Both the position numbers and the translations under genes were made by a program. The notes under the pieces are model-generated. The model was not told the DNA's origin and ran no database searches. It saw only the letters and a program-made list of their open reading frames with translations. 64,000 bases of DNA from Symsagittifera roscoffensis (lineage: Eukaryota; Xenacoelomorpha; Acoela; Convolutidae): positions 51,132,514 through 51,196,513 of the forward strand of contig NC_087070.1 of assembly GCF_963678635.1 (NCBI RefSeq). The letters are read 5' to 3'. Positions 47,601-57,900 of the stretch are shown here, one piece after another (position 1 is the first letter of the stretch; each line of letters opens with the position of its first letter).

Positions 47601-48147
47601 GGACAACAATACCTTTCGAATGATATAAAAAAGTTCTGTCAAAAATGGCTAGTTAAAAAGTCGAAACTTGTCTGAAGAAAAAAAAACCCACCCCGAGCAC
47701 AAATATTCCGTTACTTTCGTATCGAAAGTCGGAACAATAATCGAATTAAGAGGCATAATAATTTTTCTGAAAATTTTTTTTATGCAAAATGTTTTTATTT
47801 TCTTTAACAACCCAAAAAAAATGTCTCGGAACAACTCAAAAGAGTATAGTAATTGTTTAAACAAATTTTTATTAACGACTGCGCATTAAAATTTTTTTAG
47901 AATTTTTTGTAGGAAAAGAAAATGTGAAGCAGTAGAATCGACAAGGCGAAATGAGAAAATCTGTTCAGTTTGCAAACTACATACATACGCTGACTTAAAA
48001 ACAATGTTACTAGTTATAACATAAGAAACAAGTGCAGCCATGAGTAGTTTCATAAAAGCAAAAGGAATAAATAAGCATCTTCTAAGTGATACACATATTC
48101 GACCTGAGAAAGAAGATGCGCACTGAGCAAAACTAACTTAGACAAAA
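38611..48147. repeat. Higher-order repeat: units 13-16 repeated as units 18-21, with a recombinant unit 21
   Basis: Unit-specific variants recur at a spacing of about 4.77 kb: AGTAAATTGAAAAATG in units 15/16 and 20/21, CATCAACCCACACG in 16 and 21, AGAAAAATTCTGTC in 14/15 and 19/20. The marker CTTGTATCAGGG starts units 8, 13, 18 and 22, and GTTAGTATCTATAAC marks the S just before each of them. The spacing is five, five, then four units. In unit 21 the E half is like unit 16 but the S half is like unit 17, a footprint of unequal exchange. Confidence 0.75.
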
Positions 48148-49796
48148 AAGAGAGCAAGTTAATTTTTTTGAATCAGATTGCTAAGCTAGATGGTTATCTT
48201 TTGTTAGAGAATAACAGGATTCAGCAAAAAGTTAAGCAGTCTTGTGCAATATCTTAGAGACTTATACTTGCTTGGTAGTGCCGTCTGTGCAAAAAAATAT
48301 TCGAAAAATTTTTGTTGATCTTGTTTTTTGTAATGTGCCGAGAAGCTATTGTTTTTTTAGAAACTTTCTTTTTCCTTTTTCTATCTAGCGTTGTTTTTTT
48401 TTAGTTTAACTTAAAACAGTTCGACTAAATCAATCGACTAAATATGAAACAAAAAGAATATAAGCATACCAGTTACTCTCACCCGGGTCTCTTCATTTTG
48501 GTTTTTTTTTCAATTGATGGCGCTGATTGAGTCCAATTTTTTTAAAGAGCTACATGAGCCCAGTTTTTAGCAAAAGGAACTGAATGGCTCCAACGTTCAA
48601 TGAACTGATCTCATTTCAAATCCTTGTTTCAGTTTTCTTAGACCATAACAAACAGCAACCCTAATGATTGGTAGAAGAGAGGTGGTTTCAGAATTCTTGG
48701 TTACCCAACGACTTTGCTCCAAACCCTCGAGAAAAAAATATTTTGTACAAATGGGGCTGGATAAGCTCACTAATTGGTCTTTGGTTTTCCGTGGAAGTGA
48801 ATGAATCAGCCCAATTTTCTAAACAATGGGCTCCTAATTGGGCGCCACTGGGTGAATTTTTCTGTGATAACTAGGGGCAAATTGTACCAAAAATTGGGAT
48901 CGCTAGGCCGGGCTCTTTTTCCCTCGGACATCTTTCAACTATGTTCTAACTACTACAAAGATAATACAAGGGTCAGCAAAAAAAAATTAGGCAACTTTGT
49001 GCACAACATTAGAGACTTATAAATACACGATGGTGCCCTCTGTGCAAAAAAAATTTAGTTAAGATTGGTTGGTTTTGTTGTCGCGAAGTTATTTTTTGGG
49101 AAAAAAAGTTCGTTGCGGTCGTTTATATTTCTATCTAGCGTAATTTTTTCCAGTTAACATGAAAAGTTGTGGTGAACTTTTTCTAGGGTTCAACCGGCCA
49201 ACACCGATAAATAGGTTATGCCTATCCAAGTTACCCCCAAGTGGCGCCTGCCAATAGGTTTGTAGCCTTATGGTGACAATTTGAGTCGGCGCTAGAAAAA
49301 ACGTATGTGTATGAATAAAATATGTTCTGTAGTGTGATCGATTTGGAAACAAGATTTTAATTATTTTTATCTCTTAAGCGTTTCTTAAGTAAATTTGAAA
49401 CTGCGGACAATTTAATTCTTTATCGAGACGTATTTTTGATGTTATTTGATAAAAAATCTAACTAATCTTAGACGAAGACCAAGAATGTTTAGAGGTGGTT
49501 CCTGGATATAACTTCGGGATATAAAAACTCTATTTTATAACTTATTCAAAACTTTGATTCCCTTCGAGTTCCTCAAGCTCCTTGAAAGCTAGAAATCGCT
49601 AATTGCAACCAAAAATTAATTGATTCACGGCGTCAACTTTGGACATTGTTTAGGAGTATCAAAAGCATTTCTGCTGCAACAGAACAAAACGTTTCCTATT
49701 TGAGCGCTGAAATGATCAACCAAGGCGGCAAAGATCAAGTTTTAAATTAAAATTATGGAAAAATCGACGAGTATTTGAAGCTAGAAGCATCAAAAT

Positions 49797-50213
49797 CAGG
49801 GGCGGATTTAGGGGGGGGCGGGGGTTGCGGACGCCCCCCCCCCCTCAGGGATTCGACCCCCTGCCGACCCAAAGGGTCCCCCTTTGATACTTTTTCAGAA
49901 ATCCATTTTTGGCCGACCGACCCTAAAATTTTTCTAAAGGCGCCTTTGGCGCCAATATATACTAACTTTGAGGGGGAGCGCGCGCCAAAAAAACGCGATT
50001 TTTTTGTCAAAATTTTTCAAAAATTGCCCAAAAACGGCTGTTTTGACTGTTTTTTCAAAAATTTGCCTGCGGCGCAGAAATTTTAGCCAAAGTACGGGCG
50101 AAACACTGCTTTGGGAGAGCTCGCAAAATCAATTTGGTCGACCTAAAAAAAAAAAAAAGGTCGTCAAAATCCGCCCCCCCCCCCCCCTCGAGAAAATCCT
50201 AGATCCGCCCCTG
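49797..50213. mobile_element. hAT-type MITE 1
   Basis: 417 bp with terminal inverted repeats CAGGGGCGGATTTAGG and (complement of the right end) CAGGGGCGGATCTAGG. It is flanked by perfect 8-bp duplications ATCAAAAT (49789-49796 and 50214-50221). Long G and C runs sit just inside the ends. No transposase. The same insertion is present in block B' (from 63889), so it predates the segmental duplication. Confidence 0.9.
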
Positions 50214-50426
50214 ATCAAAATATTCCTTAAACTTTAGTAACCCGGCTAAATTGCTCTCTTCTGCAAGTTTGAACCTTATTTGTTTTGACCTAAATAGCTG
50301 AAATGATTTCACGTCAACAAATTTAAGTAAAATTGATCAAACTAAACTCGTACAACTTGATGTAGGAAGTAACTATCAAGCAATTCATTTACTAAAAAAA
50401 ACAGACTAAAAATTTTTAATGGAAGC

Positions 50427-50844
50427 CAGAGGCGGATAAGAGAATTTTCTCTAGGGGGAGGGGAGCATGGTGGCCGATTTTTAAAAGATCGAAATTTTGT
50501 TGAATCTTTTTCAAATTTTTTAGGTCGAGCATATTACTTACCGGCTCTAACAAATCACTAAAAAACCCTGTTTTTACTAACCTTTCTGCGCCGCAGGCAA
50601 TTAAGAAAAACAAGCCAAAAAATGCGTTTTAGGCAGTTTTTGGAAAATTTTGAACAAAAATTCACGTTTTTTCGGCGCCAATCTTTTATCAAAACTAGAA
50701 TACACTAGAGCCAAAAGCGCATTCATATCTTTTAAGGGTCATTCAGCCAAAACGGATATCTCAAAGTAGTAGAAACGGGACCCTTTGGTTCGGTAGAGAG
50801 TCGAATCCCTGGAGGGAGGGCGTCTGCTCCTAAATCCGCTTCTG
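50427..50844. mobile_element. hAT-type MITE 2 (diverged, inverted relative to MITE 1)
   Basis: 418 bp with ends CAGAGGCGGAT and ATCCGCTTCTG, flanked by near-perfect 8-bp duplications ATGGAAGC / ATGGTAGC. The interior is a diverged reverse complement of MITE 1 (shared GCCTGCGGCGCAGAAA-type core). Degraded ends and one TSD mismatch show it is older. Confidence 0.8.
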
Positions 50845-51399
50845 ATGGTAGCTATAACCAAAGTGAGGTCTGTCCAATTCAGATATTTTAGTTTGCCCGG
50901 CATTGCCAAAAAATTTTTGTTAATTAGAAAAATTCTGCAAGTTTTGCATGCGCTTTTTTGCACTATATTATATCCTACTTCAGTATTCTTGACTATAAGG
51001 ACGGCCGTTTTAACAGTCGGGAAACACTCAAATTATTTCAAGAAAGTTCAAAATTTCCAGAATAATCGAGCATTCAGACACTTTTTCCAATAATTCAACA
51101 TTTATTCGTCATCAATTTTTCACTCTTTCAGCATCTTAGAATATAAGCGTTTGAACAAATTCTCATCAATCAAAACGTTTTTTTTGAAAAACTTAAATTA
51201 TCATTTTATTGCAAAAAAAAGAGGCTGAACCAACCAATTTCATCAACTACTGACAACAGATATATTCTATGCAAAAACCGAAATTAGACTTTATTTAGTT
51301 CAAGTTTTAGATCATTAGGTTAAAAGGTTTTCTTATTTTCAAAGTGATTTTTTTGTGGTAAAAACCAAATCCCAAGAAACTATATATTACTTGTGGAAC

Positions 51400-51538
51400 G
51401 TACGTATAGTTAGCACGCGCTAACATCCTCTGTCCCCAAATAAGGAAGCAAGGGTGTGAGTTTCACTATTGGACGGCTGTGGTCGCCGGCTGCCGATATT
51501 TTACGGCGGATTGCGCCGTTCGGTGGTTACCGTAGTTC
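51400..51538. other. GC-rich segment at the segmental-duplication junction
   Basis: This stretch contains the palindrome GTTAGC-ACGC-GCTAAC (51409-51424) and CGCCGGCTGCCGATA-type sequence, clearly richer in G+C than the surroundings. It ends exactly where block A' begins. Its function is unknown. Confidence 0.45.
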
Positions 51539-52292
51539 CTCTAAAAAGACGGAAAAATCTAAGACCATAAGAAGTTTTCAAAACCAAGAATATCGTGACT
51601 CCCAGTTTTTGTATTAAAGTTAGTTAATCTTGCAATTTGATCATTTTTAACAGATTCTTAACAAAATAGCCAAAAAAATTTTCATCAAGATTGTTTGAAA
51701 CTTGTTGAAATTTTCTCCTAAGGAAAGGTAGAAAACTAGTTTGGGGAAAAATAGGGAACAATACTTAATCTGGGGACTTTTCTATTTTTTTTGGATCAAA
51801 AATCTTGTGTTTTCCATTAAACGGAAACAAATTTTGTCCGAAGTTTCAATAGTTTATGCAGTTGTGGAATTTCTCAAATCACTTGAAAAATTCATGTCAA
51901 AGAAAACACAAATCAACTGCACACCAGTTGGTCTATCAAAATCTTTTGATTTTGTAGCCTAACTAAAAATTACTGTCTCAAAAAGGCGCAAGGTGCAAGT
52001 TGAGAAGAAAAAAATTAATTTTTCTTAAATATCATTCAGAGAATCACTAAATAAACACGGAGGAGAACCTTGGTAAACGTTGAAGAGTCACTCAAGGTTG
52101 TTTTCTCTTTTTCTTCTGTTAGCTACTGATCTTCACAAAATTGAAAAAAAAAGTTCGAAGATTGATGCCAAAGGTTCAAGAAAAATGTATGACCTGGATT
52201 CGAATAAAAAGGGAAACTAAAATGACAAAAAGTGACTGCGAAGAAACGTACAATGCACGCGAAAAAAAACAACTCATCAGCTTTAAAAACAA
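51539..52292. repeat. Segmental duplication block A' (right copy)
   Basis: Near-identical to 26420-27167 from CTCTAAAAAGACGG to CTTTAAAAACAA. Instead of an E element it is followed directly by segment S' (ATAATCGAATTATAAGGC), which gives the unoccupied insertion site. Confidence 0.9.
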
Positions 52293-52539
52293 ATAATCGA
52301 ATTATAAGGCATAATAATTTTTCTGAAAAGTTTTTTTATGCAAAATGTTTTTATTTTCTTTAACAACCCAAAAAAATGTCTGGGAACAAATCAAAAGAGT
52401 ATAGTAATTTTTTAAACAATTTTTTATTAACGACTGCGCATTAAAAATTTTTAAAATTTTTTGTAGGAAAAGAAAATGTGAAGCAGTAGAATCGACAAGG
52501 CGAAAAGAGAAAATCTGTTCAGTTAGCAAACTACATACA
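52293..52539. repeat. Segment S', left part (empty-site locus), interrupted by BEL2
   Basis: Single copy of S, contiguous with A' and lacking both E and any GTCGGAACA motif. It is cut at ACTACATACA by BEL2, and the other part lies at 62071-62231. Confidence 0.9.
52535..52539. repeat. Target-site duplication of BEL2, left copy
   Basis: ATACA, repeated at 62066-62070 after the 3' LTR. The uninterrupted target (CTACATACATACG) is visible in every array unit. Confidence 0.92.
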
Positions 52540-52980
52540 TGTTGCAATGCAAATGTAGAATAAAACAAGAGTATAGATGCATATAAAATAAGCACAGTTG
52601 GCCAAGCGGACTAAGACAAAGTAAGCTAACGCCGATTATATGTGTGAAATAACAGTTGACGTAGGTTCGAGTCCCTCACCTGCCCATGTATTAATATACT
52701 AACTATTTTAACTGTTTTTTGCTTCTAATTCGGTTCAGCCTTGACTAAGGTTGACCGCCAAAAAGAGCAATTTGTCTCAAGGACATTACCGACCGGTTCT
52801 TGTGGCTAGCTTGCGCCGATTTGTACCAAAAACTGAGAGATGCTAAAAATGTTGTATGATGTCCTGATCAATAGAAAAATACCGAAATTTATCTATTGCT
52901 TGAGTTATTTACCGATAAATATCTCTTATTAATTTACGAATTTGGATTCAATTATTTTCGTTTGGAGATTAGCGGGGATA
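52540..52980 (+). repeat. BEL2 5' LTR
   Basis: Begins TGTTGCAATGCAAATGTAGA and ends GGGGATA, next to TTTTGGCGCC. The last ~250 bp parallels the BEL1 LTR with substitutions. The octamer (52547-52554), TATAAAA (52582-52588) and tRNA-like segment are kept. Confidence 0.93.
52592..52684 (+). other. tRNA-like segment in BEL2 5' LTR (type II length)
   Basis: A box TGGCCAAGCGG (52599-52609) and perfect B box GGTTCGAGTCC (52664-52674) are 54 nt apart, giving a unit of about 93 nt. That fits class II (Leu/Ser) tRNAs with a long variable arm, and the A box and following CTAAGAC also resemble Leu/Ser tRNAs. No clear anticodon arm. Between BEL1 and BEL2 the two boxes are conserved while the intervening sequence is not. 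Confidence 0.7.
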
Positions 52981-52983
52981 TTT

Positions 52984-53001
52984 TGGCGCCCCAAAAGGGA
53001 C
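52984..53001 (+). promoter_or_regulatory. BEL2 primer-binding site
   Basis: TGGCGCCCCAAAAGGGAC, 3 nt after the LTR, one base different from the BEL1 site. Confidence 0.8.
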
Positions 53002-53009
53002 CTTGTTGA

Positions 53010-53275
53010 TAGTTCCCTCTCGAAAGAAGTTTCGCCGACACGGTTGTATTCTTCCGGACTTGAGTGTGTCCACCCTGTCTCGAAACGACTCAATCCACCC
53101 TGTCGCGGACACGAGTGTATTCTTCGCGGACACGAGTGTATTCGCGGACACGAGTGTGACAAGAGTTTCGCGGACACGAGTGTATTCTTCCGGACTTGAG
53201 TGTGTCCACCCTGTCTCGAAACGACTCAGTCCACCCTGTCTCGAAACGACAGTGTGTCCACCCTGTCTGCATCCT
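53010..53275 (+). repeat. Leader minisatellite of BEL2, unrelated to that of BEL1
   Basis: Irregular repeats of GACACGAGTGTATTC, TTCCGGACTTGAGTGTGTCC and ACCCTGTCTCGAAACGACTC. A compound of these, about 55 bp, occurs at about 53037-53092 and again at about 53170-53230. BEL1 has only a single CGACACGAGTGTAG at the corresponding place (near 10034). Open frames across it are repeat artefacts. Confidence 0.8.
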
Positions 53276-53873
53276 TTGGTCAGAGTGTTGAAAGGAACGA
53301 AAGAGTGCAGTTGGACAAGTGCAGGCCAGCTACAGACGTTTTGTGGAAGTGATAGAAGCAATCATGGAACAACTTTTCTGCGTCTGGCCGATAGTTTCAT
53401 AATCCAAAACCGGTGGCGCCAATCTCCAATTAAAACTGTAAGACTCGACTAGTTTAAAACTCTCATATTGTGCTATAAAATTTTATACGCTGTCATACAC
53501 CTTGAGAAATTTTTCCGCAAGCTAGCCCCCGGTAATTTTTCTCAATACCCAAAATTTTTGGATAGTTCCGTTGAACTGAAATATCTTACAGTCGGTACAT
53601 AGACAAACTGACTTGACATTTTTTCTCGATACCAAAAACTTTTGGATATATGTGAACGGAATGTTAATCAGCGAAATTGGAACATAGACAAGAGGTACTG
53701 GACTAGTTTTTTGGATTGGTTTATGATTCGAACCTGCTGACCAAAATTTACTGAAAAATTTTGTGAAAAAAGTAAAAAATTAACAAAAAATCCTCAAAAC
53801 GTCTCCAGAATTCTGCAAAACTGTGCTGTAAGATGACACCAACTTTATGTTAAGTGGTCTGGTAGCAAAATAT

Positions 53874-53948
53874 CAGGCAAATTAAGTTGAGTTTTTTAAA
53901 TCTCAGGTTTCTTCCGCGTGTGTTGTTGGAACTTGACCAATTTGCCTG
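53874..53948 (+). promoter_or_regulatory. BEL2 leader hairpin 1
   Basis: Outer stem CAGGCAAATT/AATTTGCCTG is conserved exactly as in BEL1. The loop changed from TTTTCATCCTCAGG to TTTTAAATCTCAGG, which keeps the CTCAGG core. Confidence 0.65.
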
Positions 53949-54067
53949 ATCCCCCACCCACCATTGGTGAAACTGAAAGCCAGTGCGCTTCAAATAAAAC
54001 AAAGCCGTTTCAGCCCGTCCGATTATTGACTTCGTGGCAGTAAAGTTAAGTGGTCAGGTACGGTGAT

Positions 54068-54146
54068 ATTAAGTGAGTTAAGTTGAATTCTTTCATCCTC
54101 AGGTTTACTCCGTGTGTGTTGTTGGAGTTCAACCGACCTACTTAAT
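54068..54146 (+). promoter_or_regulatory. BEL2 leader hairpin 2
   Basis: Stem ATTAAGT/ACTTAAT and inner stem GTTGAA/TTCAAC are retained, with the TTTCATCCTCAGGTTTACTC loop as in BEL1. Confidence 0.65.
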
Positions 54147-54204
54147 TTTCCAATCCCATTGGTACTTCAGCGTAACGAAGCCGTCTCATAGGTCCCCTAA
54201 GTGT

Positions 54205-54849
54205 ATGGTATTCATTCTAGGAGCTAGTTCTTTGGATCACGCGCTCCGAAAACTTCCCGCTCCGTCCCAGAAGCGCGTCAAAGCTACTTGCTTTACGAAG
54301 CCAGGTTTAAGTTTGAACTTTAACGCTAGGGACTCTCAGAAAACAATACAGTACTACCTTCATCATTACTTGTCGCACCGTAACGACATTGTAATTTGGC
54401 ACGACGCCATTAATAACTCAATAAGTAGGCACCGCAGCAACAATAACCGCAAGCTGAGTAGTGAGCAACTTGTCAATTTGTTATTAAGGTATAGGACAAA
54501 CATTTGTGCGATCGTATACTGTAGACGGAACGGAACCGAGGATATAGAGGAAAGTTTAGTTTCAACAGGTTTTCTCGTTCTCAACGTCGTTAAAGACTTT
54601 ATCTCTCAGCGTAAGGCTAAGGACCAGGTACTAATTGAGAAGTACAAAGAGCTTCACCGGCCTCCTTCCCTTGAGTTAAAGACTCTCCTCCTTCTAAGGC
54701 GTTATAGCGCTAATCTTAATATCCTTAAGACACGTAAGAAGCGAAACCGCTTACCCCTCAAAGCTCGGAAATCTATAAGAAATAAGCTTCAGGTAGAAGC
54801 TTTGAGACGTCAAGTTCCCCCGTCTTGTAAACTAATGTTGATTTACTAA
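54205..54849 (+). CDS. BEL2 ORF0: intact upstream accessory ORF
   Basis: 214 codons from the ATG equivalent to the BEL1 start. It differs from BEL1 ORF0 by loss of one 9-bp tandem unit (three of the acidic residues near 113-118) and scattered substitutions. GASSL, PGLS, WHDAINNS and the basic C-terminus are unchanged. It remains open although gag-pol of the same element is broken four times. Given its tenfold smaller size this is not by itself proof of selection. It ends 93 nt before the gag start, as in BEL1. Confidence 0.7.
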   Translation: MVFILGASSLDHALRKLPAPSQKRVKATCFTKPGLSLNFNARDSQKTIQYYLHHYLSHRNDIVIWHDAINNSISRHRSNNNRKLSSEQLVNLLLRYRTNICAIVYCRRNGTEDIEESLVSTGFLVLNVVKDFISQRKAKDQVLIEKYKELHRPPSLELKTLLLLRRYSANLNILKTRKKRNRLPLKARKSIRNKLQVEALRRQVPPSCKLMLIY

Positions 54850-54942
54850 TGCAAATTTAATTACGTACCAAAACAGTATCTCATTTTATTGATTGTTTTC
54901 TATAAGTGAGCATCCGTAGAATATTGTCAATTTCTGAAAAAC

Positions 54943-57900
54943 ATGGACGAAAAATTCCAAAGTAAGATACGCAAGTTATTCGAAACCCGTCTAAATCTAG
55001 AAAATGAGCTGCTTAAAGGTCACTCATTATTACTTGAGTACATTGAGAATAATAGTCGCACTACAAAAATTGATAATGCTGTTTACAAATGTAAAATTGC
55101 GTTGGAAAAAGCTGTCGACGTCAATGAGCAATTATTTAGGTTAACGGGAAAAACGGAAAATCTTGAAAAAATTATTGCTCAGCAAGACCTTTGGCTTAAG
55201 AAAGTAACCGAAATGAACGATAAAGTAATGCACGAAGCTCAGAGTTACAAGATGAGCCTTGAACCTTCGTCATTTCCAGCAGCCGGCATTACAGGGAGCA
55301 AGGGATCTTTACAACAAACTAGGTCTGAGACATCCTCGCGCTCGCACAAAACAAGTGATTCAGCAGCACGAGTATCTGAAAACAGGTCTAAGGTCTCTAA
55401 TAAGTCTAAGGATAGTAGAAAGCTTGACTCACATAAGTCTGATAAATCTGCTTCCACTCGTCATACGTCGACTGTTCGCACTATGTCATCAAGTGAGAAA
55501 CGGCATGAGTTAGCTTCAGTAAAACGACGCCATGAGGAGCTGGAAAGGCAGTATCAAGTATCTTTAAGACTTTAAGAAACAAGAGAACCGTCTTAAGTTT
55601 GAACAAAGTCAGCTGGAACTAGAGCAATTGGCTGAAAATCATAAAAAACAACTAATTGAAATGGAATTGAAAGCGTTTGAACTTGAGGACAGTTCATCTG
55701 AGGTTAGCGAGAAGGTAGCGGAAAGTAACTTGACAGGAGTAAGTCAACCTATTTCAAAGGTAGCAACCGATCGAACTAATGATTGGGTAGACTCTGTTAG
55801 TTCACAAGCACCTCCCGACGTTGCTAGTGCGCCAGGTTTGCAGGCCTTCACTCATGTACCCATTTCGCCAGGACCGACGACTTCCACCCTCCTTGCTCAT
55901 GCAATTCACACCAGTAATAGTCATAACCAAGAGCACACAGCATTGAGTGACCCTGGAATCCATAGTTATGGACATCGGGCTATGCCTAAATTTGGCAGTG
56001 CAAGCCTTTTGCCATTGCAAGCTTCTGTTTCATTCCCAGCCTCTGTTCCATTCCCAGTTAACAATATGCATTCTAGTGCACACGTGTTACCACCACCGTC
56101 TGCTGTTCCTTTACAGACCATGAGTTCAAACATAACTAATGGTAGTTTTGCCATCGCGCAACCGGAATCATTACCTGTCCCAATGTTACCGGCCCAACCC
56201 GGTTCTGGTTTTGTTTCTTTGTCGCCTGCATTTGCTGGTGGTGGCTTCTCATCTTCTGGAGTAAACCCAACGCCGGTTTTCTTTTCGGCACCTAATTGCC
56301 ATGCAGCGCCAGTCCAGACGCAACATAATCTTCCCTTTGTTCCGCATACTGTGTCACCTAGTATCAACGATTACTACACAAGTGATGCAAACTTATGGCG
56401 ATTGGCTGCTACAACTCCAATCGTCACGCCTGCTCAGTGTTGTAATGCTGGAAACATTTTTTCTAATGTGACAACTATTGTCCCATCGTGTAACACCGCC
56501 GTTCCGTATACTAGTGGTGGGACTGTGTATTTTAATACTCCCCCAGTTCATCCACAACATGTTCCGCATTTTGTCAATCAAACTAATACTGGTTATCAGC
56601 CAGTCAACGAAGACTACGCACCGTCTCCCGCTTATCCGAACCAAGGTTGTTCATCGGATCGACCTCTCTCCGCTCGTGAATTGGCGGAATTATTGATGCA
56701 TAGCCGCAAAGATCATCTTCCTGAATGGAAGTTAGCCCAGTTTGACGGCAACCCGTTAAACTGGCACGAATGGTTTGGTCAGTTTAAGTCCACCGTTGAT
56801 TCCGCTGTTCTCACCGATGATACGAAACTGACATACTTAAAAACGCTCGTCACAGGCAAAGCAAAAACCGCAATTGCGGAGTTTAGTTATAGTGGCGTTA
56901 TGTACAAGGATGCACTGGCCACCTTGCAGCGGAAGTTTGGGCAACCACATGCCATTGTTGGTGCGCATCTTGATAAGCTGAATACTTTTCCTCCACTTAA
57001 GATGCACAATTCGGAAAATGTCATTAGTTTCTCCTCTGCCATATCTGGCCTCGTAGCAGTTTTCAAATCATTGTCTTTCAACGATGATCTAAAGAGTGTT
57101 AACCTGTTAAACCAAGCTGTTAGTAAACTTCCGCCTAACCTCAATGAGGCTTGGTCAATGCAAACTGTTAGACATAAGTGGTAGCGACCAACACTCTTAG
57201 ACTTTAACAACTGGTTGAAAGAAAAAGCCGAGGGGCATGAAAGATTACGTTTACTCAACTCTAAGGCAAAAAACGAGGAACCGGTTAAACCAAAAACAAC
57301 CAAAGTTTTTGCAGCCAATAGCCAGGTAACTAGTAAGGCTCAGGATAAGTCTAAGTTTCCGCCGTGCGTTTTGTGTAAGGGTAGTCATGCATTGTGGAAT
57401 GTGCTGTTTTTAAGGAAAAGAATGCTACTCAGCGAGCAAAATACGTAGCTGAACAGAAACTTTGCTTCGCTTGTCTCAATGGCAATCATAGTTTCCGGCA
57501 ATGTTCTAGAGCAAAAAAGTGCCCGAAGCCAGAGTGTGATAGCACACATAATGTCTTGCTCCATGGAGCCGAAAGAATATTTCCTCGGAAGGAAAACTCA
57601 AATGTCTCGAATAAGGCTGGAACAAACAAATCCAAGGAGAATACAAACACTTCCACCCATGCCGCTGTTAGTGATGTACATGACATTGAATCTTCTAAAG
57701 GGTTGTTGCCAATTGCAACACTTGGTGTATCCTCGGATGTAACCAGTCTCCTGACGTTGGTTCTTTGTGATAGTGCATCGACTCACTCCTGGGTGTCTTC
57801 GTCACTCGTAAACCGTCTCGGCTTAGTAGGGGAGCCCGTTAACTTGTCAATTAGTGGTTTCAATTCGACCACCGTTGTTGAGACTCAGAGGGTCAAGTTT

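Larger units (their letters stand above)
27168..48147 (-). repeat. 22-unit tandem array of ~955-bp composite units (Helentron-like E + segment S)
   Basis: Unit starts (ACAAGACTGC): 27168, 28124, 29081, 30037, 30993, 31948, 32908, 33850, 34802, 35751, 36700, 37655, 38611, 39568, 40523, 41479, 42432, 43382, 44338, 45292, 46249, 47204. Periods are 942-960 bp. Each unit is a Helentron-like element E (about 537 bp, minus-strand orientation) followed by about 410 bp of S and, between units, GTCGGAACA. The last S runs straight into flank B without that motif. Units 2 and 3 are almost identical, as are 10 and 11, indicating recent duplications. Short open frames inside (60-74 codons, mostly minus strand) come from the unit sequence and are not conserved as proteins. 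Confidence 0.95.
48148..51538. repeat. Segmental duplication block B (left copy)
   Basis: Starts AAGAGAGCAAGTTAATTTTT. Its first ~1.75 kb matches 62232-64000 closely, so the duplication continues past the window edge. Apart from two hAT MITEs it is AT-rich non-coding sequence. Several 65-100-codon frames are present but are not supported: many lack ATG and reading is disrupted in the other copy. The last ~130 bp (51400-51538) is unusually GC-rich. Confidence 0.85.

Noticed and set aside
27168-48147. CRISPR-like interpretation of the tandem array
   Set aside because: Units are ~955 bp with no short repeat/spacer alternation, and the genome is eukaryotic.
27168-48147. CENP-B box in the satellite
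   Set aside because: TTCG-containing strings (TTTCGTATCGAAAGTCGG and others) do not fit the required spacing and CGGG end.
51741-51962. 73-codon frame in block A'
   Set aside because: It has no ATG and is not preserved in the corresponding part of block A.
52942-53452. Frames of 60-149 codons in the BEL2 leader
   Set aside because: Generated by the local repeat on both strands and not shared with BEL1.
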